The position numbers were made by a program, and so were the translations under genes. Shown here in pieces: positions 10,941 to 23,600 of a stretch of DNA of 64,000 bases. The stretch is from Cavia porcellus (lineage: Eukaryota; Chordata; Mammalia; Rodentia; Caviidae). Each line of letters starts with the position of its first letter. The first letter of the stretch is position 1. Below the pieces are notes generated by a model. That model was not told where the DNA came from and did no database searches. It was given only the letters and a program-made list of their open reading frames with translations. The stretch covers positions 54,994,001-55,058,000 of the forward strand of contig NW_026947489.1 of the NCBI RefSeq assembly GCF_034190915.1. Direction: 5' to 3'.

Positions 10941-12150
10941 GTAATGATTCAAATATATAAAAATATGTGGTAATCATGATTCCCCATTAGGTGGCCTTGA
11001 AGCCTTATAAAGTTTTCATTCATTAATTAGAAAGGCTTTATTCTGGGCTTCTTGATATGAAAATATTTGAAGCTAGAGTATATGAAGTTTTACCCAAATA
11101 TTTCAAGGAAAAAGACACTATGGTAACTACTATTAAGTCAGGTTATAAGGTGGTGAAGTACTAGGTTATTGAAACAGTCATGCTGTGACCTCTATTGTTA
11201 TATTGTTATGTCCTGTTTTATCTCAATCTCCCCCTTATTGTTTCAAAAAAAATTATTTAGCCATTTCTTATGTTTGTCTTAATTAAAGAAAAAATTCAAA
11301 AAAAATTAGGATATATAAATAGTAACTCTTTTCGATTTCCTATTAACTTGTTTTGAAGTCCTGTAGTACTCCCACGATCTTGTTTTGACTGATTAGACTC
11401 TGTTCCATTCTATATGATAGTATCAAGTTTGAAGACATAGGCAACTACTTTGAAGACAATAAGATTCACTAAGATACCAATTCTGGTTTGACTATTGTCT
11501 TCTTTGGAAGTCCTGTAATGTTTACAATGCCTAAGTTTTATTGGTCTTGTTCTCTACTGTTTTGTCCAACTTTATAATATCTAATGAGATAGACAATTCT
11601 TTTTAAGGAAACAAGGGACAACGTTGATAACCATTGTTGATAAACTTGTACTCTGTTCTACACCATGTGCTACGTCTATCCTTGGTATTGACTGACAGCT
11701 TTGTTTTGCCATATTTGACTGTATTCTTCCCCCCCCCCCAAAGAAAGTAATAAGCACTAAGGAGTAATAAAATCCAAGATGTGTAAATTTTGTTGTAAAA
11801 AAGAGAGGGAAAAAAAAAAAAAAGAAAAAGAGCTCTAACGGATATAACAGCAAGTGTGTTTGGGGGTGTTAAATAGCTGACTTTATCAATGTTTTTGGAA
11901 CATTGAACACAGCTGTTTGCAGTCTCCCTGTTTGAATGTCCACCTTGTGTTCTTTGATACTGTGATTTGAGGAACTGTTTTCAAGAAAATAGTGTGTAAT
12001 CTACTAGCAGGTAATTTCTTACTGTTATGGTTTTTTGTTTTGTTTTGTTTTGTTTTGTTTTGTAGTTCTGTATTGCGTGTACCCTTACGCCGCTTTGGTT
12101 TGTTTTGTGTTTTTCTCTTTTTCCTCTTAAATTAAAAAAAAAAAAAAAAA
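10941..12150 (+). other. L1 3'UTR and poly(A) tail
   Basis: About 1.2 kb of non-coding sequence after ORF2. It includes a C10 run near 11730, a purine tract near 11800-11832 (agagaggg, then an A-run, then gaaaaagag), a (TTTTG)n run at about 12030-12063, and attaaa at 12131-12136 directly before the A-tail, a likely polyadenylation signal. Related 3'UTR sequence, including ttgttttgaagtcctgt, recurs in older copies elsewhere in this window. Confidence 0.88.
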
Positions 12151-12164
12151 AAGACTCATAGGAA
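12151..12164 (+). repeat. 3' target-site duplication of the L1
   Basis: Exact copy of the 14-mer at 4924-4937, following the A-run. The absence of any mismatch between the two copies argues for a recent insertion. Confidence 0.96.
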
Positions 12165-15100
12165 TTTAGGAGTGAGAAGGATGGAAACAAATCAGGCCTG
12201 GGGATTTAAAAGGTACTATAACCTTGAGTCCCTGATTATGTCCTAAAGTTGCATATTCTTCAAAAGTACAATTTTACTTTACAATTTCCCTGTCTCTTTT
12301 CTATATGTCTTTTTTTCTTCTATCCTGTCTCATAACTGTCTGCAATAATAAACTCAAGATTTAATTTTAACTATTCAAAAAAGCCACATTTTGCATAAGA
12401 TGATCATAACCAATATGCACTATAGGTAGGTACATAAGAAGGTTAGTACATTGATGTCCTGTGTCATTATGTTCATCATATACACATACATATAGGTTTA
12501 TTACGAGACCAAAATCCTCTCCCCAGATCCATAAATTAAATTCATAGTAATCCTGTCTGGCTCAAACTACTCTAAGAAACCATAACTCAAAGCACAGATA
12601 GGAAGGAATTACAGTGGGGGCTGACTGGTCATTCTCTAAAAAGAGGGAGTTTTTGAGAAGTTGGCTCTTTAGAAAGAAAGAGACTCAAAGACCTATGCGA
12701 GCGATTCTAAGGCACCATAATCGAGTTTATTAGAATAGAGTTCAGGAAGGCTCAGGGTGGATGGAAATCACAGAAGGCCGTGGAACTTCCTTCAGAACTG
12801 GCTCTGGACCAAGTCAGAAACTCCAGTAGGATTCCAAAATCCTCTTCCTTAAAAATGTCAAGCAAAATTACTTTAATGTGGGACAAGAGCTCAATTGGGG
12901 TCCAGATGACATGGGCGGCACCTGATCACTGCCCAGAAGAAAGAAAAAAGCACTGTGATCTGAGCTAGCAGTAATAACAAAGAAGGACCACAGTCACTGA
13001 ATTTGCGGACAGGGCCAAAAAGCCTGCTCCCAGAACAAATGCAAGTGACATTTTCCTGTCAAACTGCAATGCCTTGCTGGTCACAGGACAAACAGAGGCC
13101 TTTGTAATCTGCTGCTCTGTGGATGCCTTTGCAGCAGTTGAATGGTACTTCACAACCCAGAGCCCAGAAGGAGCTGTGGAAAGCTGTTGACCATCAAGTG
13201 CAGTTAGGAAGGCACAGGAACTTTCTAGAGACTCATTTTGCAATCTGAAGATTGTTTTCAGCTGTTTCCGTGTCTTTATGATTAACGCAACCATACAGTT
13301 GACTGCAGTAACAGGTAAGTATGATGAGCTAGTCTCAGGCCAATGAGAACCAGTTTTTACATAATGTTTTGAGTCATCCACCTAGAAAGGCTTATGCTCT
13401 TACAGTCTGACAGATTGTGCTCATCACAAGTGCAGAAAGCCCCCATTTACATTGCTAATGTCACTCTTCCACATTTGTTGACATTTCAGCCTATCTTTAA
13501 CACACTTCAACATTATAACACCCTTGGCAAAGTCAGTTTCCCAGAAGAAGGTAGGCAGTCTCAGGGCTCCACCTGTGGAAGCTGAACAAACTCAAAGATC
13601 CATCCCCCAGCCCATAATATGGAGTGAGTCCACCTTTCCCAGACCAATGGAGAGAAGGCAAAATACAGTACCCTAAAACATGTCCATTTGGCACAAGGAT
13701 TATGTGGAGTTAAAGGTGCTTGAAAAGTAGCAGGTACAAGACCATCTGACCTTCCTTTTTCTTCTTAAAGGCAGGACATAAGCCCCCATAAGAAATTCCC
13801 CTTCCTGTACCAGAAGGACAGACATATTCTTATCTCCAGAGATGGAAAATCACTGGGGCAGAGGGAAATCTGTGCAGATTTTGATAAATTGATGCTCACC
13901 TGCTTGGTCACTTCCCAATTGATGGCCCTGGCCCAAGCCCTGTGTCCTGTTAATATAGGAATGATATCAGGACTTCAGTAAGGGAAATATCACAAACCCC
14001 AACCTGCTAGATATCCAATACATCTAGCTTGTGTTCTCTAAAATTGAAGAATTGATTCTAGGAGCAACAGAGGTTCATTATATGAGTATTTTATTGAGGA
14101 GAAGAGATACAGATCCTGAGAGGCAGGAGGACACCCAAAAGTAGGTTGCCAATGACCCCACTTTTCAGGGGAAGAGCAAAACCCATGAGCGTACATCATG
14201 GGTTAAAACTAGGAACAACCAATAAGGTTGTTAAATATCCTGGCTTAGGTAGTAGTGATCCAATAAGGAAGCAAGTCATATATCAAGTGTTCATGGAAAG
14301 AACAAAGAACTTTTTAGGTGGTGATGAGTCCAAGGGTCTTGGTCACCCACTGAGATGACTGATATCTATCTAGACTTCATTAGACCAGATGTTACAACTT
14401 ATCTCTGGCCTGGTCATTCTGTGTTTATCTTGAGGTCTAGCGTCCAACAAATATGCTTCACCCAAGTTGTGATGAGCTTTTATCGTTGCCCTGATTCTCT
14501 CAGGAGCCCAGCTCTATCTGACTTACCTATAATATTTTAGCTGTCTAAAATACTATCACATTTTTCTCAGTGTACAACTTGGCATATAAGTACTTTGCTC
14601 TAACTGTTTCTTATTTCTTTGGGGTTCAACTTTCTTAAGGAGACTCCCAATAGATGTAAAAAACAAAAATCTGGGCCTTTCTCTTGCCGATTTGTTTCAC
14701 GTCACTGTAATTTTCAGGCCCAACTGGAGAAATGAGGAGAGAATTAGAGCTCTTCCTCCCATGCATTACTTAGACTTGAGAACCAGAAAAATAAGTAATG
14801 AGACCTGGGAAACAGAGAAAGAGGGAAGACATTTACACATGTCCCTAAGGAGACTGGGAGGACGCATGAGCACAATAGTAAGAAAATACACACAAATCTA
14901 CTTCTACAGCTGAGACCGTAATGGGACAAGAATCAGTAAACTTCTGAGCCCTTAGCATGTTACTCATTAAAAAGTTGATTTACGTTTGCTGCTGAGGCTG
15001 GCAGCGACTTAATAGCTGCTTTTCTTAAAAGCAGTGACTTTTCACTGAGGCCTACAGATGCCCAGGGAGTAACTAAAGCAGAACACAAAGCTTGATTTTT

Positions 15101-16504
15101 ATTTTGTATTTGTTTCTTTTATTACCTTAAAACTTTGGGTCAACTCTCAGACAAGTTAGTAGCCATATAGGATGAGTCTGTCTGAAAATTAGCAGTACAA
15201 ATTGTTATCTTAAATTTATAAAACCAACCTCAGTCTCTTTCAATACTGTTGGCATCAATATAAGATATGAACAGGGACATTCAATTACCAAGACAGACAG
15301 AGACACCCCCGGTCATTGTCCTAAGCTACAGTCACTTGGGGGCTTCATGCATCATACATGATCATTGCATGGAGACTGAACTGTCTCCTCAAACTGTAAG
15401 GACTTCCCTAGAGCAATCTTGCAAATCCAGAACCAAAGTAGTGATCCACCAGACTCTGGTCCATCCCAAGAACTTAAAAGGCAGAGGGTCTCTCCAGCTG
15501 GCTTCCCCTCTGGACTGGTACACATCACTGACTACAGAGGAACCATGTTTTTCTTCATGTTAAGACGCAAATCTAGTGTCTAGTGGAAGACAAATGAGGG
15601 AAAATTCCATTATGATTTATTAAAGACAATTTACCTTATACCTTCCTTTATGACAAGTGACGTTTCAGATGTTAAAGTGAAAACTTTACCATGCCTTATT
15701 TTCATTTTTTTTTTACCTAGCATTGAGTCCTTAAACCTTAGGCCCCTGTGCCTAATGGAATTCTTGTAGCATACACTTTATATCAGATAAAGATACCAAT
15801 CTGTTTTTCTTATGTATTCTTACTCTAATTGCTTAATAAAAATTATGGCTATGTCTTTTCAACATGAAAAACAAAGCTGTTCCCATCCTGTTGTTGCTGG
15901 GGCAGTCTGATCTCCATCTGAGCTATGTACTGTAGCTCCTCACGTGGATGCTCCTCCCCATTTTCTCTTATTTTCTAGCTCTGCTGAGTAAATTAGTACA
16001 TGCCTGTCACTGACAAAAGGCTTTTCTGTAACATTATGTCAAGAACCTGCTCAGGCTGCGTTAGGAGAAACTCGTTGGACCCAATTGGATGGCATAACTT
16101 GCTTTGGGGAATAAATTGGGAGTTTTTTCTGTAATAAGCAAAGAGATAATATATTTCTGATCATTAATAGCCTTTATGGAGGGAAAGGATTATCTTGACA
16201 TCTGTATAATAAAATAAATATCTTCTAAAATATATATGTTAGTCTAAATTAGGAAAGCTAAAATATATATTCTAGGCTAAATTATCATCCATTTAAATGC
16301 TGGAGAGGGACCACTATTTGATCTTGGTCTAATGAGTTTTAAAAGATCATGAATGAACCATTAGGGCTTGAAAATATTTAAGAAGCTAGATTTAAAACAG
16401 CATTACAAAGTATTACATTACAGTGCAACTCAAGTATTTACGTGCGTCTTAAAATAAATGGTATTATGAAAACTCATGGTGGCATGGTCTTAATTCTAGG
16501 AAGT
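12165..16504. other. Intron with possible ERV LTR remnants
   Basis: No gene recognised. Two stretches, near 12690-12770 (gagtttattagaatagag) and 14080-14160 (gtattttattgaggagaag), look like antisense LTR R regions with an embedded tttatt, comparable to 4590. A 138-codon open frame on the minus strand at 12965-13381 has no recognisable domain. Most of the rest is unique AT-rich sequence. Confidence 0.35.
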
Positions 16505-16740
16505 TAGTTTTTTTATTTAAAAAAAGCAAAACAGAAAGAAGGGTAGAAATTATACAGAATTTCAAAAAAAACATTAATAAATCATCAATAGTTGATATAT
16601 TACATACTGTTACATTAGAAATAGTTTCTCAAGTTACAAAGTTAAAGCATAAAAAAATGAACAATCAAACAATGACGGTGCAAACTATCATGTTTGATGA
16701 ACTAATGAAAACTTAGTAGTATTCTTAGCAATCTTGCACA
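16505..16740 (-). mobile_element. Old L1 3'UTR fragment
   Basis: Begins with a T-run (poly(A) in antisense) followed by aaaaaaagcaaaacagaaag. It aligns by eye over about 200 bp with 49565-49745, including agaaatagtttctcaagtt against agaaatagttgttcaggtt. Reverse-complemented, it reads tttgaaattctgt near the tail, like tttgaagttctgt in the plus-strand copy ending near 18735. Confidence 0.65.
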
Positions 16741-17589
16741 TTTAATATACATGCAGTTATATGTGTATACCTATAAGTTTAAAACAGGTAGAGAGGGAAG
16801 ACTTAGAGAAAGACCTTAAAATCTAATGTTGATACCAAAATTATTATCATTCTGTAGTTTGAAATGTAAAGTATGTCTATATAGTAATTAGAATATTTTA
16901 TTTTACATCTCCATTTTGCATTCTTTATAAATAATAGTATTTTGACACAGTGAATTGGAAATATTTCTTTAAGTAATAAATGTATGCTTATGATACTCCA
17001 TTTTACCTAATGATATATTGCTTTATTATCATAGAGTATTAGCATTCTAGTGCTTACCAGAAACTCAGAAGTATGTGTTTTATTAAATACAGACTCTAAG
17101 TCTCAATAAGAAAGTGATATTATGCTGATCAGTAATAGATATCCATATATACCCCAGATACTCCACATGCATGTACAGAATCTAATGCACTGTTATTTCT
17201 TACCTTTTGCATCACTTTTTCTTTTTTTGTTTGTTTTTAAGCACTGCTCATGTCCTCAAATTAAAATTAACATCTATTGAGGGATCTCAAGTTGCAATTT
17301 GAGAATCATTGCCAGGTTTTCTCACTTTGTACTTCAGAAATTTACAGATTTAGGCAACATTTCCAAGGTCATAAGGGACAAAGCCGAACTGGGTTGATGC
17401 CTAGTCTTTCAAGTTCTAGTTTAAATAAGTACTCCCCAGCCCCCCATTGTTCCCAAAAAGAATAGGCAAGTATGTGGGTCTGTTTTCCTCCCAGATCTGA
17501 TGAGGCAAGTAAACATTGTTCTGTGGATGCTTGTGTTGCTCACTCTACATTTTCTTAGGTTTCTAGGAAGCACTATTTGGGCTCCTCCT
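16741..17589. other. Intron, nothing certain
   Basis: Very AT-rich. It may continue the old L1 3'UTR of 16505-16740, but no alignment could be confirmed by eye. Confidence 0.4.
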
Positions 17590-17705
17590 TAATCACATGC
17601 TCCTCTGTATCCTCTCCTTGAACTGGAAACTCCCTGCAAATAGTTTTTATTCTTATCAATGTCCCCTGAGCCAGGTGGAGGAGTGTGAGTGAATGAATGA
17701 ATACC
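17590..17705 (+). repeat. L2 LINE 3' fragment
   Basis: tggaaactccctgcaaatag ... gtgagtgaatgaatgaat matches the L2 3' end pattern (short GAAT-type tail). Confidence 0.5.
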
Positions 17706-17887
17706 TGGAAAGTAAGCTCATGTGGCCCACTAATATAAAGTTATCAGAGCGGGACATAGATACTGGAATCGGAGTGGCCATCAGGGCCCGTCCTCCCTCC
17801 TAAGGAAGAGCAATTACATTGGCTGTGTTCATCCGACTAGTAAATGAAGGAGGCATTAAAATTTGTAAAATAAGCTGTGTAAGTGTC

Positions 17888-18290
17888 CTAGCCCTGCCAT
17901 GACAAAAGTACCACTGGTAACTTTAAAAAATAGAAATTTATTCTCTGAAAACTGTACAAGGCAGAAGTTTGAAATCGAGATGTTAACAGGACTGTTATCT
18001 CTTTTCTAGTTTCTAGTGCATTGCTGGCAATCTTTGGTCCTTCCTTGGTTTGTAGACACTGCACTCCAACCTCTGCATGCTGTCACATGCCAGTCGCTTC
18101 TCCCCTCTTTCCCTCTTCGCGTCTCTTTTCTTTGTGTTTCCCTCCTCTTGTAAGAACATCAATCAATGCATTAGGGCTGACTTTAATCAGTCCTGCAAAG
18201 GTCCTGCCTCCAAACAGGGTCATATTCATAAGTATTAAGAATTGTACTGGAAAATGTCTTTCTAGAGGACACATCCTACCCACTAAGAGA
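17888..18290 (-). mobile_element. MaLR-type LTR (MLT1-like), antisense
   Basis: The series gtcctagccctgccatgac, then ttgctggcaatctttggtcc, then ttgtagacactgcactcc, then cctgcctccaaacagggtca follows the order of an ancient ERVL-MaLR LTR read backwards. The two short open frames here are fortuitous. Confidence 0.6.
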
Positions 18291-18339
18291 AACTAAACTG
18301 GTAGATAAGAAGAGCATATGAGCATGTGTAAATATCATA

Positions 18340-18745
18340 TTTTCTCCCTAGTGTAAAAAACTGAAAGAGTAAATAAGATCCAAAATGTAAATAGATGTTG
18401 TAAAAGGGAAAGGAACTGGTCAAAAGGAAAGAACAACTGGGATAGAGGAAAAGAGAAAAGAAAGGGGGAGAGCTGGATAACTATACTACTACTGTCTGTT
18501 ATTTCATCTGATGCACACACACACAAAGATAGATAACACACTACTAATCTCTGTTAGTTCAGCAAAAAGAAGTTTGTGCTTTCATTGTTTGATGATTTTT
18601 ATACTTCTACCGTGTAATCTGAACAACTGCTTTGAAGATAACAATGCATAATATACTAACCCGCGTAGATCACCTATTATTTTGTTTTGAAGTTCTGTTT
18701 CATCATTTTTATCCCTTTTTTATTTAAAAAATAAAAGACAGTGAA
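18340..18745 (+). mobile_element. Old L1 3'UTR with A-rich end
   Basis: Contains a purine-rich tract (18400-18475) and ttttgttttgaagttctg shortly before an A-rich terminus at about 18730-18738. The same layout occurs in the 3'UTR of the young L1 (purine tract, then a TTTTG region, then the tail), so this is an older relative. Confidence 0.6.
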
Positions 18746-19929
18746 AGGGAGATAGGATAGGAGGAGGATGGGAAGTAAGACACTAAAAGAGGCAAGTGGA
18801 TTATTTTCAGGAGTACAGAGGAGACTGATTGGCAGAGAAATTTGGAGGAGAAATGAATAGAGATGACTTTCTGACATTCTCCTCTGGATTATGCACCGTC
18901 ATTTCCCCTTTGATATCTCTTCCAGAGACCTCTCTGAATCTTCAATTGCCTCTCAAGATTTTATTTAAGCCATATTTGAAGATTTACTTCAGATTTCTTA
19001 TTCCTACAGAAAGCAACTTACATGGAACCCGGCATTATGCTAAATATAATAAAAACCAATGCTTTTTATTACAGTATAGTTTTATTATGAAAAGATATAT
19101 CATTGAATTTTAACCACAGCCTTAACATCATGTGAAAAAAACAGATTAAGTAGAAAAACTAATGTTATTCTGACCTTATTGAAAAGTGATCACATAAAAG
19201 CAATAAAATCCATATTTTTTGAAGATTATTGAATGTTGGATTGAGGGACATGCACCTTATTCTTCTGTTTATTAACTACTTGTTTGTTTCCAGTAAAGCA
19301 TAGCTGTTTTCAGCTAATTATTTATTTTGGAATGTTATACTTAACATTTTGTTCTAAATTTTTTGCTGATTTTCACATTTTAATTAACCCTGTTAGACTC
19401 CACCATGTGTTCATTTCTTCATGCAACAATCTGTGTTTACTAACCAAATTCCTTAGTCACAATTCTTTTATCTCCTTAGATTGACAAGGTCTAATAGAAC
19501 TTCCCATAGTTTTATTTATAAAATATATGTCATAAAAAGTGTGAAATAATATAAAAAGATGGAAATGCAAACATGTATTTAAGTGAATGCATTCAAATAT
19601 ATATATATATAAACATGTTGAACTGTAGCCTGAACTTTTAAAATACATCTGTTGTGTTTCATTTTTTAAGCTGTTTCATACTGTTTATATTGTACATATT
19701 ACAAGGAGCTATAGTTCGTTTAGTAAAATACGGTCTACATACACACATGTGATGAGATTCTTCAGCCATATTAAGATTTTTAGATGATAAATGGACCATA
19801 GAAAAAAATAAAGAGCACAGAAGTTGGCCCATATAGGTATGAGTCTTGACAAGCCAGTGAAAAAACTCTGAAGAGATATTTTAAGTAAATTGTGTAAGAA
19901 CTTCAGATGTCCTGGGTACAAAATGAAAT
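18746..19929. other. Intron, nothing recognised
   Basis: AT-rich, with a short (AT)n at about 19597-19611. Many stops in all frames. Confidence 0.55.
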
Positions 19930-20190
19930 AACCCTGTTAGTTTTTATTACTGTAACAAAATAACTGGGGTAATGGACTGCAAAAGATGAAATGTTTATTT
20001 GGCTCATAGTTTTGGAGTTTTCAGTCATGGGTGAGTTGGCCCCGTGATAGAGCAACACATATGGCAGGGACAGAGCAAGCTACTCACTTCATGGCCATCA
20101 ACAGAGAGAAAAACAATGGAGTAAGAGTCTTGAGTACCAGCATTTTCTGCAAGAGTATGCCTTCCGATGATCTGACTTTCTCCTTTAGAT
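19930..20190 (-). repeat. Dispersed LTR-like repeat, copy 2
   Basis: ttattactgtaacaaaataac, then gtttatttggctcatag, then tcagtcatgggtgagttgg matches the pattern at 27940 and 40610. Probably a MaLR LTR end in antisense. Confidence 0.5.
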
Positions 20191-20191
20191 T

Positions 20192-20400
20192 CGATTTTAT
20201 TTTATTTTATTTTATTTTATTTGCACTGGGGATTGAACACAGGATCTTTGTACTAAATTACATCCCAGTCCTTTTTCACTTTTTCTTTTCAGACTTGCTA
20301 AGTCACTAAGTTGCCCACATTGTGCTCCAATTTATAATCTTCTTGCTTCAACCTCCCAAAATCCTAGTATGACAGACGTACACTACCAGACCTGGCTCTG
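20192..20400 (-). mobile_element. B1-dID dimeric SINE, antisense
   Basis: A (TTTTA)n tail at 20192-20221 is followed by an antisense ID-like monomer (gcactggggattgaacacag ... tacatcccagtcc). An antisense B1 monomer follows (aagtcactaagttgcccac ... aacctcccaaaatcctag ... accagacctggct). The order fits the B1-dID dimers known from squirrels and dormice. Confidence 0.8.
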
Positions 20401-20621
20401 TTCCGCCACTTCTCAGTAGTACTACAAAACAGAAAACAAGACTGAGCCTTTGGGGAGAACTTACCCAAACCACTGCAGATCCCTACCTTACATCATACAG
20501 AAAAATCAATTCCAGGTAGACTGATAGCCCAAAGCCTCAGGCAAACGGGAAAGTTTTTACCTGCTACGGAACAAAATATCCTTATGAGCTTAGGAAGTTT
20601 TCTTAAGCAGGACACACACAT

Positions 20622-20659
<38 letters not shown>

Positions 20660-23600
20660 CAACCTAAATTTCTCTGGACTCCTTAAAGCATTTATTAACA
20701 TATAGAATGATTTCTTTGCATATTAAACATTTGAAATTCTTTACATAAAATTCTTTCTAATTGTTTCAATTTTTATTATCCCTATTCATTGTCGGGCTCA
20801 TTTGCAATATAAAATCTTAGTTACTATTTATGACTCAAAATGGTGAAATGAGAAACTCATCTATAATTTTAAGTAATGTGATTGGAAAACAGCAAGGAAT
20901 TGATCATTTTCATTATGGTGCACTTATTTTAGGAACTGTTTTATTTTTAAAATGAATTTTACTTAATGAAAAATGTATTTACTCTCTAAAAATAATGCAC
21001 ATAGAAAGATATACTTATCTGGCACCCTAGGACCTGAATATTACTGTTATTATTTTTCTGAATAATAATATGTATTTTTAAAAGCTTTTGCCTCCTGTGA
21101 CTATATTTCTATATAGAAAGAAGCTGATTATCAATTAATACATAGTCTTTCAAGAAAAAAGTAGTGTTGTTTGAGTCAGAAGAAGTGTGTGGGAAGGAGT
21201 TAGAAATCTAAAATTTGGTGGTCAGTTCTGAAATGGAGAGAGAAGACAAGAATGGGGAATAACAAGAAGCTACTTCTAATAAAAGCTCTTGAAATCTTCG
21301 GCTGCAAATTCTTTTACAGCTGCACCAGAGTGAAGAGTCTAAAATGAAGTGATTTGATAGTGTGGAAGATTTCAGTGAAAAATAACAAGATAACGTCACA
21401 CTACATTTTTCTTCAAGTTTCCTTGGGCTATCTTAAACCCGATCATCCATGGCATCCTTTCTTTAGAAATGCATCACAGATAAAAAAAAGACTGTTAATT
21501 AATAATAATAGGATATTTGTGAAATGATTTCTGCCATTTAATATGTTTTCATGGAATTTCTTTTATTTACTCTTTACCAGCACCCATTCAATGTAGGTAG
21601 AGCCAGTCTCATTTTCTGCATTTTATTGAAGATCATGTTATTAAATGAGGAATGATTTAAAGGGTTCCAGTTTTACCCTTTGATGAAGTCATCTAAGGCT
21701 CCTTTTTTCAAAGTTACAAACTTTGAAATCATTTTAGTGGCCTGTTCCCAATATATTTTAAAATATATGGATTAGAATATAAATGTCAAGATATACCAAA
21801 TATTGCAAGTATAAGTATTATTTTGTATAAATAACTTTTTAAAAACCTTTGGTGTGTGCATACAAAGTCTCCAGTGAAGTAATGCACTTATTCCTGTAGA
21901 TCAGAGACACAACATATTTGAAAATCTGGCCTAGGAAAACAGAAATTCCCCAGTCATTATTTTGCCTCTGATTACCAAAATCCTATTAAAGTTTCCTTAA
22001 GTTAAGTTCAGACAGTAGTTTCCAAGTAGTGTTCTATCAGCAATAGTCCTGAAAGATGTGAGTTTATAATCGGAGGAAAAAAGATTTTGATCAAAAAAAA
22101 ATTTTTTTTAAAGCTATGTATCATAGCCATCTTTGAAAATTCACATAGAAACAGCAGCAATTAGGCGATCTGAAAAATCTAGCAGCAGCAGAATTCGTCC
22201 CTCCAAATAATTTGAGCACAGGGCATTTTTCATAGCAGCTTATTACCGAGGTGTTTGGGAAAAGTTCAGATAAGGGAGCTTTCTCTGCTAAAACACAATC
22301 CCCAGGGCCGAATTCACAGGGATATCTCTTATTCAGATAGTGGATGCACTTTGCTATTTGGTTAAGATCTTACATGTTAGCCCTGAAGATCAAATTCACT
22401 TATCTGTATCTGTTCAATAAGACTATTATTGAAGACTAAATATGTATCTTATACTTGAAAATCAGCAGTAACCAAGGGCCTAACAGGATTGCACACAAGA
22501 AACCCTAACCATTTGTAGGTGGAAATTTTCTAAAATGATTCCACTATGCAGCCATTTTCACCCAATAATCTCCAAGACGTCTATAAACACTTACAGTCCC
22601 TCTGCTCTTCCCACAGGAGGTCCAGGAATGTAGCAGGGCTAAAGTACCAATACCACATTTCTTCCCACTCATGAAATAGTAGAATGACTTCTACTTCCAT
22701 TAAGGAAAAAAAAAATGCTATTGCACTCTTGCAAAGCCAAGTTTATGAATTAAGACTAAGTCCTGGCAGTCATGGTAAACATTTTGGAGCTTTCAATGAT
22801 AAAAAATGGCATATAAGACATAAGATTACCACCACTGCACTGGGACAATGACTGTCAATTTTTTTTTTAAATTTTAGGATCCCAGACACAGCCATTAAAA
22901 ACCTCAAATAGCCATAAAAGGCTCTTAAGTAGATTTGACATTTAGCATTCAATGTATTATCAAGGTAAACTGATATTTTGTTAATGTTTTCATTGAATTT
23001 AAAATAAAAATTATTTAAAAATAAAATTATTTTACAATAACAATAAGATAAATTACATTTTAATACTAATAGAACCATTTAAAAATAGAGATTACTTCAT
23101 CATAAAAAAACTTTTTTTAAGGTACATACTTTTTAAAAACCTGTGTTACCCCAGTTAAAAAAATATTAGTGAGCTGTGATGTAATGTTATGGCACAATTT
23201 TTCAAATCTCTTTATTGTATAGCTGAATGAAATAGAATTTTATATTCAGATTGTTGTAATTATATAGCATGGCACCTGTAGAAAATGCTGCTTTTATCAA
23301 TAAGCAAATGAGAGTCAAAGGGAAAATAATACTTTATGAAAATACTTTGGACTATTGGGTCACAGACTTCTTACAAGACTGTCAGGATTTCCCGTTGTCC
23401 CCAGACCACATTTAGAGGACTTCTGTCCCAGTGCTTTCTGTTATGCAGTGGAAGAAATATTGTGATAGCACAGGATGTGGAGACAGAGAGCTAATAATCC
23501 CTGATCTGCTCACTTTCCTGACATCGTACTGGCCATGTGTGCCCTGGACCAGAATACCCGCTCAGGGCAAGGCACTCCAGGGAGCACAGAGGAGCTGCAG

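Larger units (their letters stand above)
4938..12150 (+). mobile_element. Full-length LINE-1 retrotransposon with intact ORFs
   Basis: A 7.2-kb L1 in sense orientation to CNTNAP2. In order: three 261-bp monomers, a 309-bp non-monomeric 5'UTR, ORF1 (6031-7080), a 23-bp spacer, ORF2 (7104-10940), a 1.2-kb 3'UTR, and an A-tail of about 17 nt. Exact 14-bp duplications flank it (4924-4937 and 12151-12164). On the minus strand the inferred nick site is TCTT/AA, one mismatch from the L1 endonuclease consensus TTTT/AA. This boundary structure is the hallmark of target-primed reverse transcription. Both ORFs are open with the expected lengths and catalytic residues. Several old L1 relatives lie in the same window, but none is nearly this complete. 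Intactness and perfect duplications imply a young insertion; activity itself is inferred. Confidence 0.97.

Noticed and set aside
12965..13381. 138-codon minus-strand open frame
   Set aside because: Length is notable for an intron, but no domain, no promoter or splice context and no recognisable relative. A translated search giving a protein-family hit would overturn this.
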